A stretch of DNA of 13,189 nucleotides. Source: Thermoleophilia bacterium. Its GTDB lineage: Bacteria > Actinomycetota > Thermoleophilia > Miltoncostaeales > Miltoncostaeaceae. The position numbers and the translations under genes are program-made. The notes below the pieces were generated by a model that had not been told where the DNA came from, did no database searches, and worked only from the letters and a program-made list of their open reading frames with translations. Positions 1 through 6,588 of the stretch are shown piece after piece; within the stretch, counting starts at the first letter, position 1, and each line of letters starts with the position of its first letter. The DNA lies in the NCBI GenBank assembly GCA_017882555.1, contig JADGPH010000074.1, positions 1-13,189 of the forward strand. Reading direction: 5' to 3'.

Positions 1-196
1 GCGTCAGGCCCACCGGACCATCACCGCCGACCTTCTCAATCACCTGATTGACGACGTCAGCAACGGCCGTCGGGGTGGCCGGATGCGGTGTCTCAATGCG
101 AACGCGGTCCCCGGCAAGTTGACCTGACGCCAGATCGACGCGCGCTCCTTTGATACCCGTTCCTCCGATGTCAACACCGATCGCGTGACTCGCCAT
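1..196 (-). CDS. ppgK: Polyphosphate glucokinase (ROK family), N-terminal part; gene runs off the left edge
   Basis: The visible 65 residues begin MASHAIGVDIGGTGIKGARV and continue with a V-D-L-A-S-G-Q-L segment. This is the N-terminal phosphate-binding (DxGGTxIK) loop of ROK sugar kinases, in the form typical of actinobacterial polyphosphate glucokinase, which phosphorylates glucose with polyphosphate or ATP in the cytoplasm. The ATG at 194-196 is preceded on the minus strand by a GGAGG Shine-Dalgarno, which fixes the start. The rest of the protein, including the ROK signature and zinc site, lies outside the window, so the polyphosphate preference is inferred from resemblance and a plain ROK glucokinase remains possible. 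It is probably ordinary chromosome outside the decayed mobile region to its right. Confidence 0.82.
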   Translation of the reverse strand, partial: MASHAIGVDIGGTGIKGARVDLASGQLAGDRVRIETPHPATPTAVADVVNQVIEKVGGDGPVGLT

Positions 197-378
197 GGGC
201 CCACCTCCGTTGATCCCTACATCCGTCCTCAACGCACTTACACCGAGCACGCACTGGCGGCTTCCCAGCCCCCTCCACGCGAACTCAGTCGCCGTGATGC
301 TCCTGTCGGAAGAAACGGTACTTGACGCCTTACCCGGCAGATCTCGCGAGGACACCCATATCCGCCATCGTCACAACA

Positions 379-420
379 CATCCAGCCTTCCAAGGTGAAT
401 GTCGCGGGCTCGAGTCCCGT
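379..420 (+). pseudogene. Degenerate tRNA-Gly(TCC) core fragment
   Basis: The stretch holds a tRNA-Gly-like anticodon loop CTTCCAA (anticodon TCC) and a T arm GCGGG-CTCGAGT-CCCGT. It is damaged: the anticodon stem has a mismatch (CAGC against GGTG), the T loop starts with C instead of the invariant T, and no acceptor strand or CCA-like end follows. A faint D-arm-like resemblance upstream (about 360-378) is not convincing. I read it as a non-functional tRNA relic, probably left by integration of a mobile element; a heavily decayed whole tRNA is the alternative. Confidence 0.6.
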
Positions 421-450
421 GTCGTTGGTGATAGCTGCGCTCGGCGTCCA

Positions 451-473
451 TGCCCGTGGGAAGACCGCGGGCA
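451..473 (+). terminator. Strong hairpin after the tRNA-Gly relic
   Basis: TGCCCGTGG (451-459) and CCGCGGGCA (465-473) form a 9-bp stem with one G-T pair and a GAAGA loop. There is no T run, so it could be a leftover tRNA terminator or simply an inverted repeat at the edge of the att-like module. Confidence 0.35.
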
Positions 474-474
474 C

Positions 475-576
475 ACCAGCTTGTGAAACAGCGGGAACTG
501 GCGGGAACTCGCACCCCTCGAAAGCCCTGCTAATCAGCGTTTCAGTGTTCCCGCGGCTTCCCGCGTTTTCCCTGCA
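475..576. repeat. Att-like arm module A (10-bp-phased repeats) next to the tRNA-Arg relic
   Basis: On the left are two copies of GCGGGAACT starting at 491 and 501. On the right are three inverted-sense units with core TTCCCGC or TTTCCCTGC, starting at 547, 557 and 567. The 10-bp phasing places every unit on the same DNA face, as expected for arm-type sites of a tyrosine integrase. Positions 475-511 match 1541-1577 at 33 of 37 bases by my hand alignment, and the spacing to the right-hand units (35 against 34 bp) and to the tRNA piece is conserved too. The att-arm role is an inference. Confidence 0.6.
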
Positions 577-626
577 AAGTTGGCCTCCGGAGCCAAAGGT
601 CGCAGGTTCGAATCCTGCCGCGCGCG
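577..626 (+). pseudogene. 3' half of tRNA-Arg(CCG): att-site remnant
   Basis: The anticodon arm TTGGC-CTCCGGA-GCCAA (anticodon CCG), an AGGTC variable loop, the T arm GCAGG-TTCGAAT-CCTGC and an acceptor 3' strand CGCGCGC plus G are all present and well preserved. No D arm or acceptor 5' strand lies upstream, where the phased repeats of module A are found instead. A clean 3' half beginning at the anticodon stem is the usual footprint of a tyrosine-integrase element that entered the 3' end of a tRNA gene. It cannot give a working tRNA as it stands. Confidence 0.75.
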
Positions 627-645
627 CTATGTGAAAGTGTCGAAT

Positions 646-1407
646 CTAGTGGGCGCCAGCAACGAACATGCTCGGGAACGGGTTGGAGTAGTGCATGTGC
701 TTCCCGTTGATCCAGTACGACAGCGTGAACTCCTCGTAGAGCGTGCCGTATTTCTTGGTCTGCTTTAAGTGCGACACGAAGACTGTGAGTGGGTACGCGT
801 GGAAGTGACCGCCCGCGCAGTTAGGGGTGCAGTCGTTCCCAACAAACTGGCCTTTCCCGACGGAAGTCCTGGCCCCCCAGTTCGCCCATTTGACGCGTTG
901 CCACCACGCGTTGCCATCCCCACATGCCATTACGTAGTACGCGGGCTTGACGACCGTGCCACCCACGCACGTCATCACTCGTGGTGTGGCCGGCTGAGCG
1001 AGCCAACGATACGTAGTCGGAGATGACACTTGGAAATGGACGGCGCGGGCCGAAAGGTGAAAGTGCCTCGTCGATGCATACCTGTTCGAAGGGACCTGGA
1101 GCGAGAGGGAAGCGACCCCGCTTTTGCAGGAAACCGCCTTCGGGAGGCCCTTGATGCCGGGCGATGACGCAATGACGCATGAGGTCGCATGAGCGGCTGT
1201 CACCTTGATGTGAATGACGCCACCGGAGGAGGGAATTGAGCTGTGGTTGAGTGAGAACGTGCGGAGTACGGGCTTGGCGCTGGACGTTGCCAGACCAACT
1301 CCCCCAGCTGCCGCAACGAGCGCCAAGGCTGCAACTGCTACGACCGGAGACGGCCGGAATCGCGCGAGTGGGCTCTTCTGGTCCGATGAATCGGGCTGGT
1401 CTGCCAC
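646..1407 (-). CDS. Exported or membrane-anchored Cys-rich hypothetical protein (253 aa)
   Basis: A basic N-terminus is followed by a single hydrophobic segment at residues about 21-42, so the protein is probably exported or tethered with its bulk outside the membrane. Residues about 45-130 look like a beta-rich domain with C77 and C94. Residues about 140-253 form a second domain with C147, C162, C193 and C197 around a G-N-D-C-T-P-N-C-A-G-G-H-F motif that I associate with secreted proteins of soil actinobacteria; no enzymatic function is known to me. The six cysteines suggest up to three disulfides. The start is GTG at 1405-1407, with an AGGAG ribosome site about 8 bases upstream. The gene sits between two att-like modules and ends about 20 bp from the tRNA-Arg relic, so it may be cargo of an old element. 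Confidence 0.7.
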   Translation of the reverse strand: MADQPDSSDQKSPLARFRPSPVVAVAALALVAAAGGVGLATSSAKPVLRTFSLNHSSIPSSGGVIHIKVTAAHATSCVIASSPGIKGLPKAVSCKSGVASLSLQVPSNRYASTRHFHLSARAVHFQVSSPTTYRWLAQPATPRVMTCVGGTVVKPAYYVMACGDGNAWWQRVKWANWGARTSVGKGQFVGNDCTPNCAGGHFHAYPLTVFVSHLKQTKKYGTLYEEFTLSYWINGKHMHYSNPFPSMFVAGAH

Positions 1408-1540
1408 GTGGATCTCCTGACGGCGTGACGGTGTTCCTCGGGAGCGTTTATAAGTCTAGGTTCCCAAGCGACCTACCTGAAAGCCCCCAAAGATCGTTCG
1501 TTCCCGATCTCCGGCACCCCCGTGCGTCCACCATGCGTCT
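1408..1540. other. Upstream region of the exported-protein gene
   Basis: An AT-rich TATAAA on the minus strand (about 1447-1452) could be a -10 element for the gene ending at 646, but no matching -35 box is evident. No gene or RNA is recognised here. Confidence 0.2.
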
Positions 1541-1641
1541 ACCAGCTTGTGAACTGGCGGGAACTGGCGGGAAGTCGGCATCACCAGAACCCGCATGCGA
1601 GAGCGGTTTCCGTTCCCGGTAGTGCCCCCATTTTCCCGCCG
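1541..1641. repeat. Att-like arm module B (10-bp-phased repeats) next to the tRNA-Asn relic
   Basis: Two tandem units of GAACTGGCGG (1551-1560 and 1561-1570) are followed by a partial third. On the right are three inverted-sense units (GTTCCCGG from 1612, GTGCCCCC from 1622, TTTCCCGCC from 1632), again spaced 10 bp. The layout copies module A almost base for base in spacing, yet the module is joined to a different tRNA (Asn instead of Arg). Part of it (ACCCGCATG... to ...CCCGCC) is also recognisable left of the right-hand relic at about 12530-12610. Confidence 0.6.
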
Positions 1642-1644
1642 CAA

Positions 1645-1683
1645 TTAATCGAAGGGTTGTAGGTTCGAGTCCTACCCGAGGAG
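1645..1683 (+). pseudogene. 3' half of tRNA-Asn(GTT): att-site remnant
   Basis: The fragment starts in the anticodon loop (TTAA then the stem strand TCGAA) and has a T arm GTAGG-TTCGAGT-CCTAC, acceptor strand CCGAGGA and discriminator G, as in tRNA-Asn. The first anticodon base and everything 5' of it are missing, and the sequence after the discriminator is CTG rather than CCA. A break exactly at the anticodon loop is typical of integrase crossover sites. A terminator hairpin follows at 1711. Confidence 0.72.
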
Positions 1684-1710
1684 CTGAGAACCGCCATAGA
1701 GCTTCACAAA

Positions 1711-1734
1711 CTGCCCGCTCAGGCAGGGGTTTTT
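1711..1734 (+). terminator. Rho-independent terminator after the tRNA-Asn relic
   Basis: CTGCC (1711-1715), loop CGCTCA and GGCAG (1722-1726) are followed by GGG and TTTTT (1730-1734). It is suitably placed to end tRNA transcription on the plus strand. Related CCCG...CGGG hairpins follow the other two tRNA-Asn-like relics at 2712-2725 and 12704-12717. The integrase relic's stop codon (1719-1721) falls inside it. Confidence 0.55.
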
Positions 1735-1975
1735 GTGGCTGTTCCGTGTTTCCTCAACTCGACCACGTTCGAGTCCGGGAACACCACGGGAACACGAGGA
1801 TCGGCAACGTTGCGTCGCGCCGCCCGGATCGCACCTTCCAGCGACACCTGTTTGGTCGTCCGCGACCGCTCGAACTCGCGGGCGTAGTGCTACCAGATGA
1901 TGTCTGGCGAGTTACCCGCAAGCGCCGCGACCGTCACCGGCGACAGCCCGGCATGGTCTTTGACAACCCGAGAAG
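1719..1975 (-). pseudogene. Tyrosine integrase, C-terminal relic with in-frame stop
   Basis: Read on the minus strand, one frame gives a segment G-L-S-P-V-T-V-A-A-L-A-G-N-S-P-D-I-I-W, a TAG stop, then HYAREFERSR and about 45 more residues to a TGA at 1719-1721. This matches the end of tyrosine recombinases, where a helix carrying L-G-(H/N)-S is followed by the nucleophile Tyr in an H-Y-A-(H/R)-E-F context. The Tyr is still encoded but sits two codons after the stop, and no conserved R-x-x-R/H-x-x-R core could be followed further upstream. The gene is therefore dead and mostly lost. Its 3' end faces the tRNA-Asn relic, the usual int-next-to-att arrangement. The upstream (right) limit is approximate. 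Confidence 0.65.
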
Positions 1976-2105
1976 AGCCCCGTTGCCCGCCGCGACGACT
2001 ATTGATCGCTGTAACGTCGGGATATGACCCCAAAATCCCCCGCCATGGACGGCACACCTCAGTCGGTTGCGATAGCGCGGCCACGAACCCGGAAGGGGGC
2101 GCACG

Positions 2106-2474
2106 ATGCCGACGTATCTCACGTTCTTTACCTACACCAAGGCCGCCTGGCACGAAATGGTGCAGCGGCCTGAGGATCGCGAGACCGCGACGCGGAAGGT
2201 CATCGAAGCCAACGGCGGACGGCTGCTCTGCTTCTACTGGATGTTCGGGGACCACGATGGGCTCGCGATCTACGAGGCGCCAGATGCCGTTGTGGCGGCC
2301 ACCGTACTGGCCGGAATCATCTCGACCGGTCGCATCGAGAAGATGAAGACCAATTCGCTGCTGACTGGCTCCGAATCCCAACGTGTGCTGGACATGGCAA
2401 AATTCGCGAGCACCACCTATGCACCACCGGGCGGAGCGACCGACTGGCATGCGGAGTACGGCCTCGAGGGATAA
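2106..2474 (+). CDS. GYD-domain small protein (122 aa)
   Basis: The sequence starts MPTYLTFFTYTKAAW and contains G-G-R-L-L-C-F-Y-W-M-F-G-D-H-D-G-L-A-I at residues about 37-55. This is the pattern of the GYD family, small ferredoxin-like alpha/beta proteins with no settled biochemical role, often around 100 residues. The C-terminal 30 residues (S-T-T-Y-A-P-P-G-G onward) extend beyond the core. The ATG at 2106 has a GGAAGGGGG ribosome site about 6 bases upstream. It is the only convincing plus-strand protein gene in the window. It sits between the integrase relic on its left and another att-like relic on its right, so it is a candidate cargo gene. The family call is from motif recognition only. 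Confidence 0.75.
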   Translation: MPTYLTFFTYTKAAWHEMVQRPEDRETATRKVIEANGGRLLCFYWMFGDHDGLAIYEAPDAVVAATVLAGIISTGRIEKMKTNSLLTGSESQRVLDMAKFASTTYAPPGGATDWHAEYGLEG

Positions 2475-2598
2475 CCACCGGGGGTACGAGTCCTCTCGGA
2501 ACTGTGCAGGGGCGCCATCGGGCCCCCCCGTGAGAACACCGGCCCCGGATACGACGGGAATATGCGCGAAGTAACGCGCACGCAAACCCCGCGTCTTC
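2475..2598. other. Region downstream of the GYD gene, with a weak hairpin
   Basis: GGGGC (2509-2513) and GCCCC (2522-2526) can form a short stem without a T run, possibly ending the GYD transcript. No gene is seen; the att-like relic begins on its right. Confidence 0.3.
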
Positions 2599-2735
2599 GC
2601 GATTGCAGGTCCCGCCGCTTTCCTCGTCAGCCCGCCCGAATCACCCGAAGGACTGCTCGTTCGAGCCCAGGCCGAGGAACTTTCACACACACCCAGACAG
2701 TCCGCAGATTACCCGGTGATGCGGGCTTCTTGGTG
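2599..2735 (+). repeat. Att-like relic C: strongly decayed tRNA-Asn 3' end plus hairpin
   Basis: Positions about 2639-2680 keep A-A-T-C, a GAAGG, the T-loop GTTCGAG(C) and an acceptor-like CCGAGGA. From the AAGG to the end they agree with the tRNA-Asn relic at 1645-1683 at about 19 of 29 bases. A CCCG (2712-2715) / CGGG (2722-2725) hairpin follows with TTCTTGGTG, as in the other two copies. On the left is a CCCGCC(G/C)-AA stretch like module B. The paired T stem is no longer intact, so this is the weakest of the three copies. Confidence 0.42.
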
Positions 2736-2842
2736 TCGTCATGCATGCCTCCCAAGTTCGGATACATTCTCGACGAGAATGATTCCGATGCCGTTCGGAT
2801 CCCCGGGGACGCTGATTGGCCCGCAGGCAGCGCTCGAGCGAC
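2736..2842. other. Spacer between att-like relic C and the Fe-S operon, with small palindromes
   Basis: It holds TCCCCGGGGA (2800-2809) and CGCTCGAGCG (2831-2840), the latter just past the stop of the 84-aa gene. The second may act in transcript ending, but neither has a T run. No gene is recognised. Confidence 0.3.
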
Positions 2843-3097
2843 CTAGACGAGATACGGGTCCAGCTCGCGGACGATCTGCTGGCGGGTGAGAGCCTCGCCG
2901 TCGTTGAGGCGCTCGACTAAGGCAGCAATCGCCTTCTTGGCCGCCAGCGTGCGCTCGCCGCCGAGGAACCCGTCGAACAGATGGTCCCCAGCTAGCGCGC
3001 GGCGAATCTCCTCGTCCTTGTTGTGCTCGCCGAGCTCGGTGAAATAGACGACATGGAACTTCAGGTTATACGCACCTTCACGGTAGATCTCGAACAT
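2843..3097 (-). CDS. Small conserved-looking protein at the end of the Fe-S reductase operon (84 aa)
   Basis: I do not recognise a named family. The protein begins MFEIYREGAYNLKFHVVYFT and continues with E-L-G-E-H-N-K-D-E-E-I. It has no cysteine, signal peptide or membrane segment, and looks like a small soluble alpha/beta protein with a helical second half. The ATG at 3095-3097 is preferred because GGAAGA lies 7 bases upstream. An earlier in-frame TTG at 3116-3118 overlaps the upstream TGA but has no ribosome site. The 17-bp gap after the 1157-aa gene and shared orientation imply co-transcription, so a role with the dehydratase/activator system (assembly, stability or redox partner) is plausible but inferred. 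Confidence 0.7.
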   Translation of the reverse strand: MFEIYREGAYNLKFHVVYFTELGEHNKDEEIRRALAGDHLFDGFLGGERTLAAKKAIAALVERLNDGEALTRQQIVRELDPYLV

Positions 3098-3114
3098 GAC
3101 GCGTTCTTCCGATC

Positions 3115-6100
3115 TCAATGACTCGGCCCGCTTGATGCCCCGACCAGCTCAGCCCGCAGTCGGGCCTCCAACTCGACGAGCTGTGCGTCGATCTGCCGCC
3201 GGCTCGTGCGCTCCTGGAGGAGATCCTCACGGTAGCGCTGCAGGAAGTAGCCGATCGTCTCCACGCGGATCTTGATGGAGCCCGTGGCCTTGTTCTCGTC
3301 GATGTCCTTGAAGCAGAAGTACGGCGTTCCCGAACTCTGCACCGTCTCCTCCACGACGGAGTAGATCGGCGCATCGTGCCCGCATTTAAACGACGAGAGC
3401 TCGAGCGCGACCAGATTCGGATGGCGCGCCACGTACTTGGCGGCCCAGACCTTGGCGCTCGTGTTCTCCGAGTAGGAGTTCTTCCAGACGTCGGTGATGT
3501 CGAAGGCGTCGTGAATACGACCCGCGCGAACGTCCTCACCGAACAGGCGGTCCATAAGGTCATCGTCAATCGGGAGCGTGTCTTGGGTGAACACCGGATA
3601 ACCAATCCGCTGGAACTCGGCGAAGATCTCGTGATTGACGCCTGGGTCGTTGTGATAGGGGCGCCCCAGCAGCACGATGCCCAGGCGATCCTCCGCCTCG
3701 AGCCGGTCGAGCACCTCGCGTGCGTCCTGGCGAATGCCGGTCCTGTAACGCTCCAGGCAGCGGTATCCCTCATCGACCGCGCGGCGATGCTCAGCGCGCG
3801 TGAGGCCAAGCAAAGCCGACCAGTCATCGAAGAGTTGCTTCTCCAGCAGGCGCGGATCGCTGACGTTCACGAAGGTGTCCTTGTAGATCACTCCCATTTC
3901 CCCGAAGACGTCTCCCTCCTTGGTGAAGGCCGCCTTCACGGCCTCCGGGGTCGCAGTCACCGTCGGGCACGCGCGCTGGCCCTGGGTACAGGACAGGTGG
4001 GATGTCAGCGTGTCGATCATCGGGAAGAAGATCACGTCTAGCGGGCGCTTGGTGTGATGCTTGTAGAGCAGGTTGTGGACGTGAGGAATGGCGATCTTGC
4101 TCGGGAAGCACGGGTCGATCGCGCCCCGCTTGGCGCCCGCCTTGTATAGGTCTTCGCTCGTAAAGTCCGAGTAGACGATGTTCTGCGGCGGAACACCCAG
4201 CGCCTCGAGCCATCCGGCGAACAACGGATTCGTCGAGTACGCGTTCAGGACGCGCGGCATCCCGACGCGCAGCGACTCGCGTTTGGCCGCGATCCCTTTG
4301 CGCCGGCGCTGCGCCGGCGTGAGTGCGCGACGGTCCGGAGGATCGGCGACGACCTCCGCTCCCGGTGACCGGAAGACCTTGGTCGCGGAGAGTTCCGGGA
4401 AGTTCGGGTAGAGCTCCCGGTTGGCGTCCATGCCCTGCTTGATGACTCGCATCGCCTCGACGTCTTCGACCAACCCGCGCTCGCAGGAGTTGCCGACGAT
4501 GAGGCGTTTGACCCCCGGCAGGATGGGGATCTTGCCGGGCTGCAACTCTTCCGCCCCATCGCCGCCGACATTGACGTCGATGAAGGTGCGCAGGCACCGA
4601 TTCTTGCAAAAGAAGCAGCGCGTGTCCTCGTTGCGGTGCGTGGAGTAGGTGATTTCTTGGACCCGATCGATGCCGATGAACTCAGTTCGGTACCCCCGGC
4701 CGTAGAGACGCACCGCCTCGATAGCGGCCCCGATAGCGCCGGATTCCCCGCAGTGCGGGTGCACTGTGATCTTGGCCTCGGCGTCCTTGCGGGCAAACCG
4801 CTCCTCGATGAAGTCGACCTGCGACTTGACCGCGGCGAGATTGTGCTGGGTCCCCCCCTGCAGGACGAAGTGCGTCCCCAGCGCGGCAAGGTTGGGCATC
4901 TGGGCCACGTAAAGCCAGATATTCTTGGGCAGGACCGCGGCCAGGCCAGCCATGATTTCCTCGGGCTTCCAGCCCTGGCGCTGGAAGTCGACGATGTCGG
5001 TCTGCATGAATACCGCGCATCCATAGCCGAAGGTCGGCATCGCCTCGGCACCGAACGCGATGTCCGCGTACTCGCGGACATCAAAGCCGAACGTCTCAGC
5101 CGTGCTCTGAAGGAAGTAGCCGTTGCCCGCCGAGCACTGAGTGTTGAGCTTGAAGTCCTTGACCTGACGGTTCTTGATTACGATGAGCTTAATGTCTTGG
5201 CCGCCGACATCGACGACGACGTCCACATCGGTGAAGAAGTGCAGGGCGGACTCTGTGTGCGCGACGGTCTCGACGAGGGCGACGTCGGCGCGAAGCACGT
5301 CCTTGAGGATGTCCTTCGCGTAGCCGGTCGTTCCGATTCCGAGTACTTCAAGGGAGGCGCCCGCATCCTCGACCTGCGCCTTGAGCGCCCCAAGGATGTC
5401 CTTGGTGTCCTCAATCGGATTGCCTTTGCTGAGCTGATACGCCTTCACCAGGACGTTGCGATCTTCGTCGACCAGAGCGGCTTTGGTCGACGTCGACCCG
5501 CCGTCCAGGCCGATAAACCCGCGCACCACTTGACCCGGCGCGAAGGTCGCGGGCGCAAACGGCGGGACCGTGTAGCGCTCGACGAACCGGTCGAGCTCCT
5601 CGCGGCTGTCCCACAGCCCGCGGCCTCCGGAGGCCTGCTTTTCCTCGAGACGGCCGACGTCGATATAGTGACGCAGCCGGTTTGTGCCGCGGTAGACGCC
5701 GACGCCGTCCTCTTCTTCTTTGCCGAACACCACGGCCCCGAGCGCAGCGAAGTACTGGGCGTTGTTCGGCACCCAGATCAAGTCCCGGGGGTCGTCGCAG
5801 TCGGGAAGCGGAGTCCCGCGCTCCTGCCAGATCTTGGGGATGTTCTCCTTCCAGGCCTCGACCATGCCCCGGATGTAGGTGTTCGGCCCTCCGAGCAGCA
5901 GCACGTGGGGCAGCAACGTGTTGCCCCGGGTCAGCACGGAGAGGTTCTGGCCGACGATGGCATCGAACAGCGATGCCATCAGCTGATCGGCCGGCACCCC
6001 CATTTTCTGGAGGCTGTTGACGTCAGTCTCGGCGAACACCCCGCACTTGCCGGCGACCGGATGAATCTTGATGCCGGTGTAACCCATGTCCGACAGTTGC

Positions 6101-6588
6101 TCGATCGGGATCTGCAGCTTGGCGTTGATCTTGTCGATGACCGCGCCCGTGCCACCCGCGCACTTGTCGTTCATCGACGGGATCTTCTTTTTCTTGCCGG
6201 TCTCCGGGTCTTCTTTGAACACGATGATCTTCGCGTCCTGGCCGCCGAGCTCGATCACCGACCCGCACTCCGGATATAGCTTCTCAACGGCCAGGCAGAC
6301 GGCGTTGACCTCCTGCACGAACTTGGCGCCGATCCGTCCCGCAATGCCGCCCCCGCCGGAGCCGGTAATGAACACCCGGAATCGATCGGCGGGCAACGGG
6401 AAGTCGGATTCGATCCGGGTCAGGAACTCCAGGACCTTCTCAGGCTGCTTGGTGTCATGGCGCTGATAGTCCTGCCAGAGGATCTCGTCGCTCGCCGGAT
6501 CGATCACGACGGCTTTGACCGTCGTGGACCCGACGTCCAGCCCGATGTACAGACGTTCGTAGTCGCGGTAGCCGGAGGGGGGCGTCAT
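3115..6588 (-). CDS. Fused double activator ATPase / HgdB-like protein of the 2-hydroxyacyl-CoA dehydratase superfamily (1157 aa)
   Basis: Two BcrAD/BadFG/HgdC-type ASKHA ATPase lobes are visible. Lobe 1 (about 14-290) has I-G-L-D-V-G-S-T-T-V-K, E-L-G-G-Q-D-A-K, K-C-A-G-G-T-G (C143) and C-G-V-F-A-E-T (C182). Lobe 2 (about 357-630) has I-G-L-D-G-G-S-T-S-T-K, D-V-G-G-Q-D-I-K, Q-C-S-A-G-N-G (C485) and C-A-V-F (C524). In HgdC-type activators two such cysteines per subunit hold one [4Fe-4S] at a dimer interface, so this chain carries both halves. After a CxxCxxxC stretch (C658, C661, C665) comes a DUF2229-like and HgdB-like part (about 773-1130) with C827, C867, C874 and C1069. Its ATG overlaps the stop of the upstream 593-aa gene (ATGA), indicating translational coupling. 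Known relatives couple ATP hydrolysis to electron transfer; the substrate is unknown. Confidence 0.88.
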   Translation of the reverse strand: MTPPSGYRDYERLYIGLDVGSTTVKAVVIDPASDEILWQDYQRHDTKQPEKVLEFLTRIESDFPLPADRFRVFITGSGGGGIAGRIGAKFVQEVNAVCLAVEKLYPECGSVIELGGQDAKIIVFKEDPETGKKKKIPSMNDKCAGGTGAVIDKINAKLQIPIEQLSDMGYTGIKIHPVAGKCGVFAETDVNSLQKMGVPADQLMASLFDAIVGQNLSVLTRGNTLLPHVLLLGGPNTYIRGMVEAWKENIPKIWQERGTPLPDCDDPRDLIWVPNNAQYFAALGAVVFGKEEEDGVGVYRGTNRLRHYIDVGRLEEKQASGGRGLWDSREELDRFVERYTVPPFAPATFAPGQVVRGFIGLDGGSTSTKAALVDEDRNVLVKAYQLSKGNPIEDTKDILGALKAQVEDAGASLEVLGIGTTGYAKDILKDVLRADVALVETVAHTESALHFFTDVDVVVDVGGQDIKLIVIKNRQVKDFKLNTQCSAGNGYFLQSTAETFGFDVREYADIAFGAEAMPTFGYGCAVFMQTDIVDFQRQGWKPEEIMAGLAAVLPKNIWLYVAQMPNLAALGTHFVLQGGTQHNLAAVKSQVDFIEERFARKDAEAKITVHPHCGESGAIGAAIEAVRLYGRGYRTEFIGIDRVQEITYSTHRNEDTRCFFCKNRCLRTFIDVNVGGDGAEELQPGKIPILPGVKRLIVGNSCERGLVEDVEAMRVIKQGMDANRELYPNFPELSATKVFRSPGAEVVADPPDRRALTPAQRRRKGIAAKRESLRVGMPRVLNAYSTNPLFAGWLEALGVPPQNIVYSDFTSEDLYKAGAKRGAIDPCFPSKIAIPHVHNLLYKHHTKRPLDVIFFPMIDTLTSHLSCTQGQRACPTVTATPEAVKAAFTKEGDVFGEMGVIYKDTFVNVSDPRLLEKQLFDDWSALLGLTRAEHRRAVDEGYRCLERYRTGIRQDAREVLDRLEAEDRLGIVLLGRPYHNDPGVNHEIFAEFQRIGYPVFTQDTLPIDDDLMDRLFGEDVRAGRIHDAFDITDVWKNSYSENTSAKVWAAKYVARHPNLVALELSSFKCGHDAPIYSVVEETVQSSGTPYFCFKDIDENKATGSIKIRVETIGYFLQRYREDLLQERTSRRQIDAQLVELEARLRAELVGASSGPSH

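Noticed and set aside
238..474. Minus-strand ORF containing T-G-L-E-P-A-T-F
   Set aside because: This peptide is the well-known spurious antisense translation of a tRNA-Gly T-arm and anticodon region, which is present here as a relic.
475..576. Short 10-bp-spaced repeats considered as a CRISPR or iteron array
   Set aside because: The units are too short and contiguous, with inverted halves and a tRNA end attached. There are no spacers and no replication gene nearby, so integrase arm sites fit better.
4636..6279. Long plus-strand open frame (547 codons) opposite the activator gene, and similar ones at 6636-7871 and 10477-11499
   Set aside because: They mirror strongly supported minus-strand genes with clear family motifs. 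Their products are D/V/R/L-rich antisense translations, as expected in high-GC DNA.
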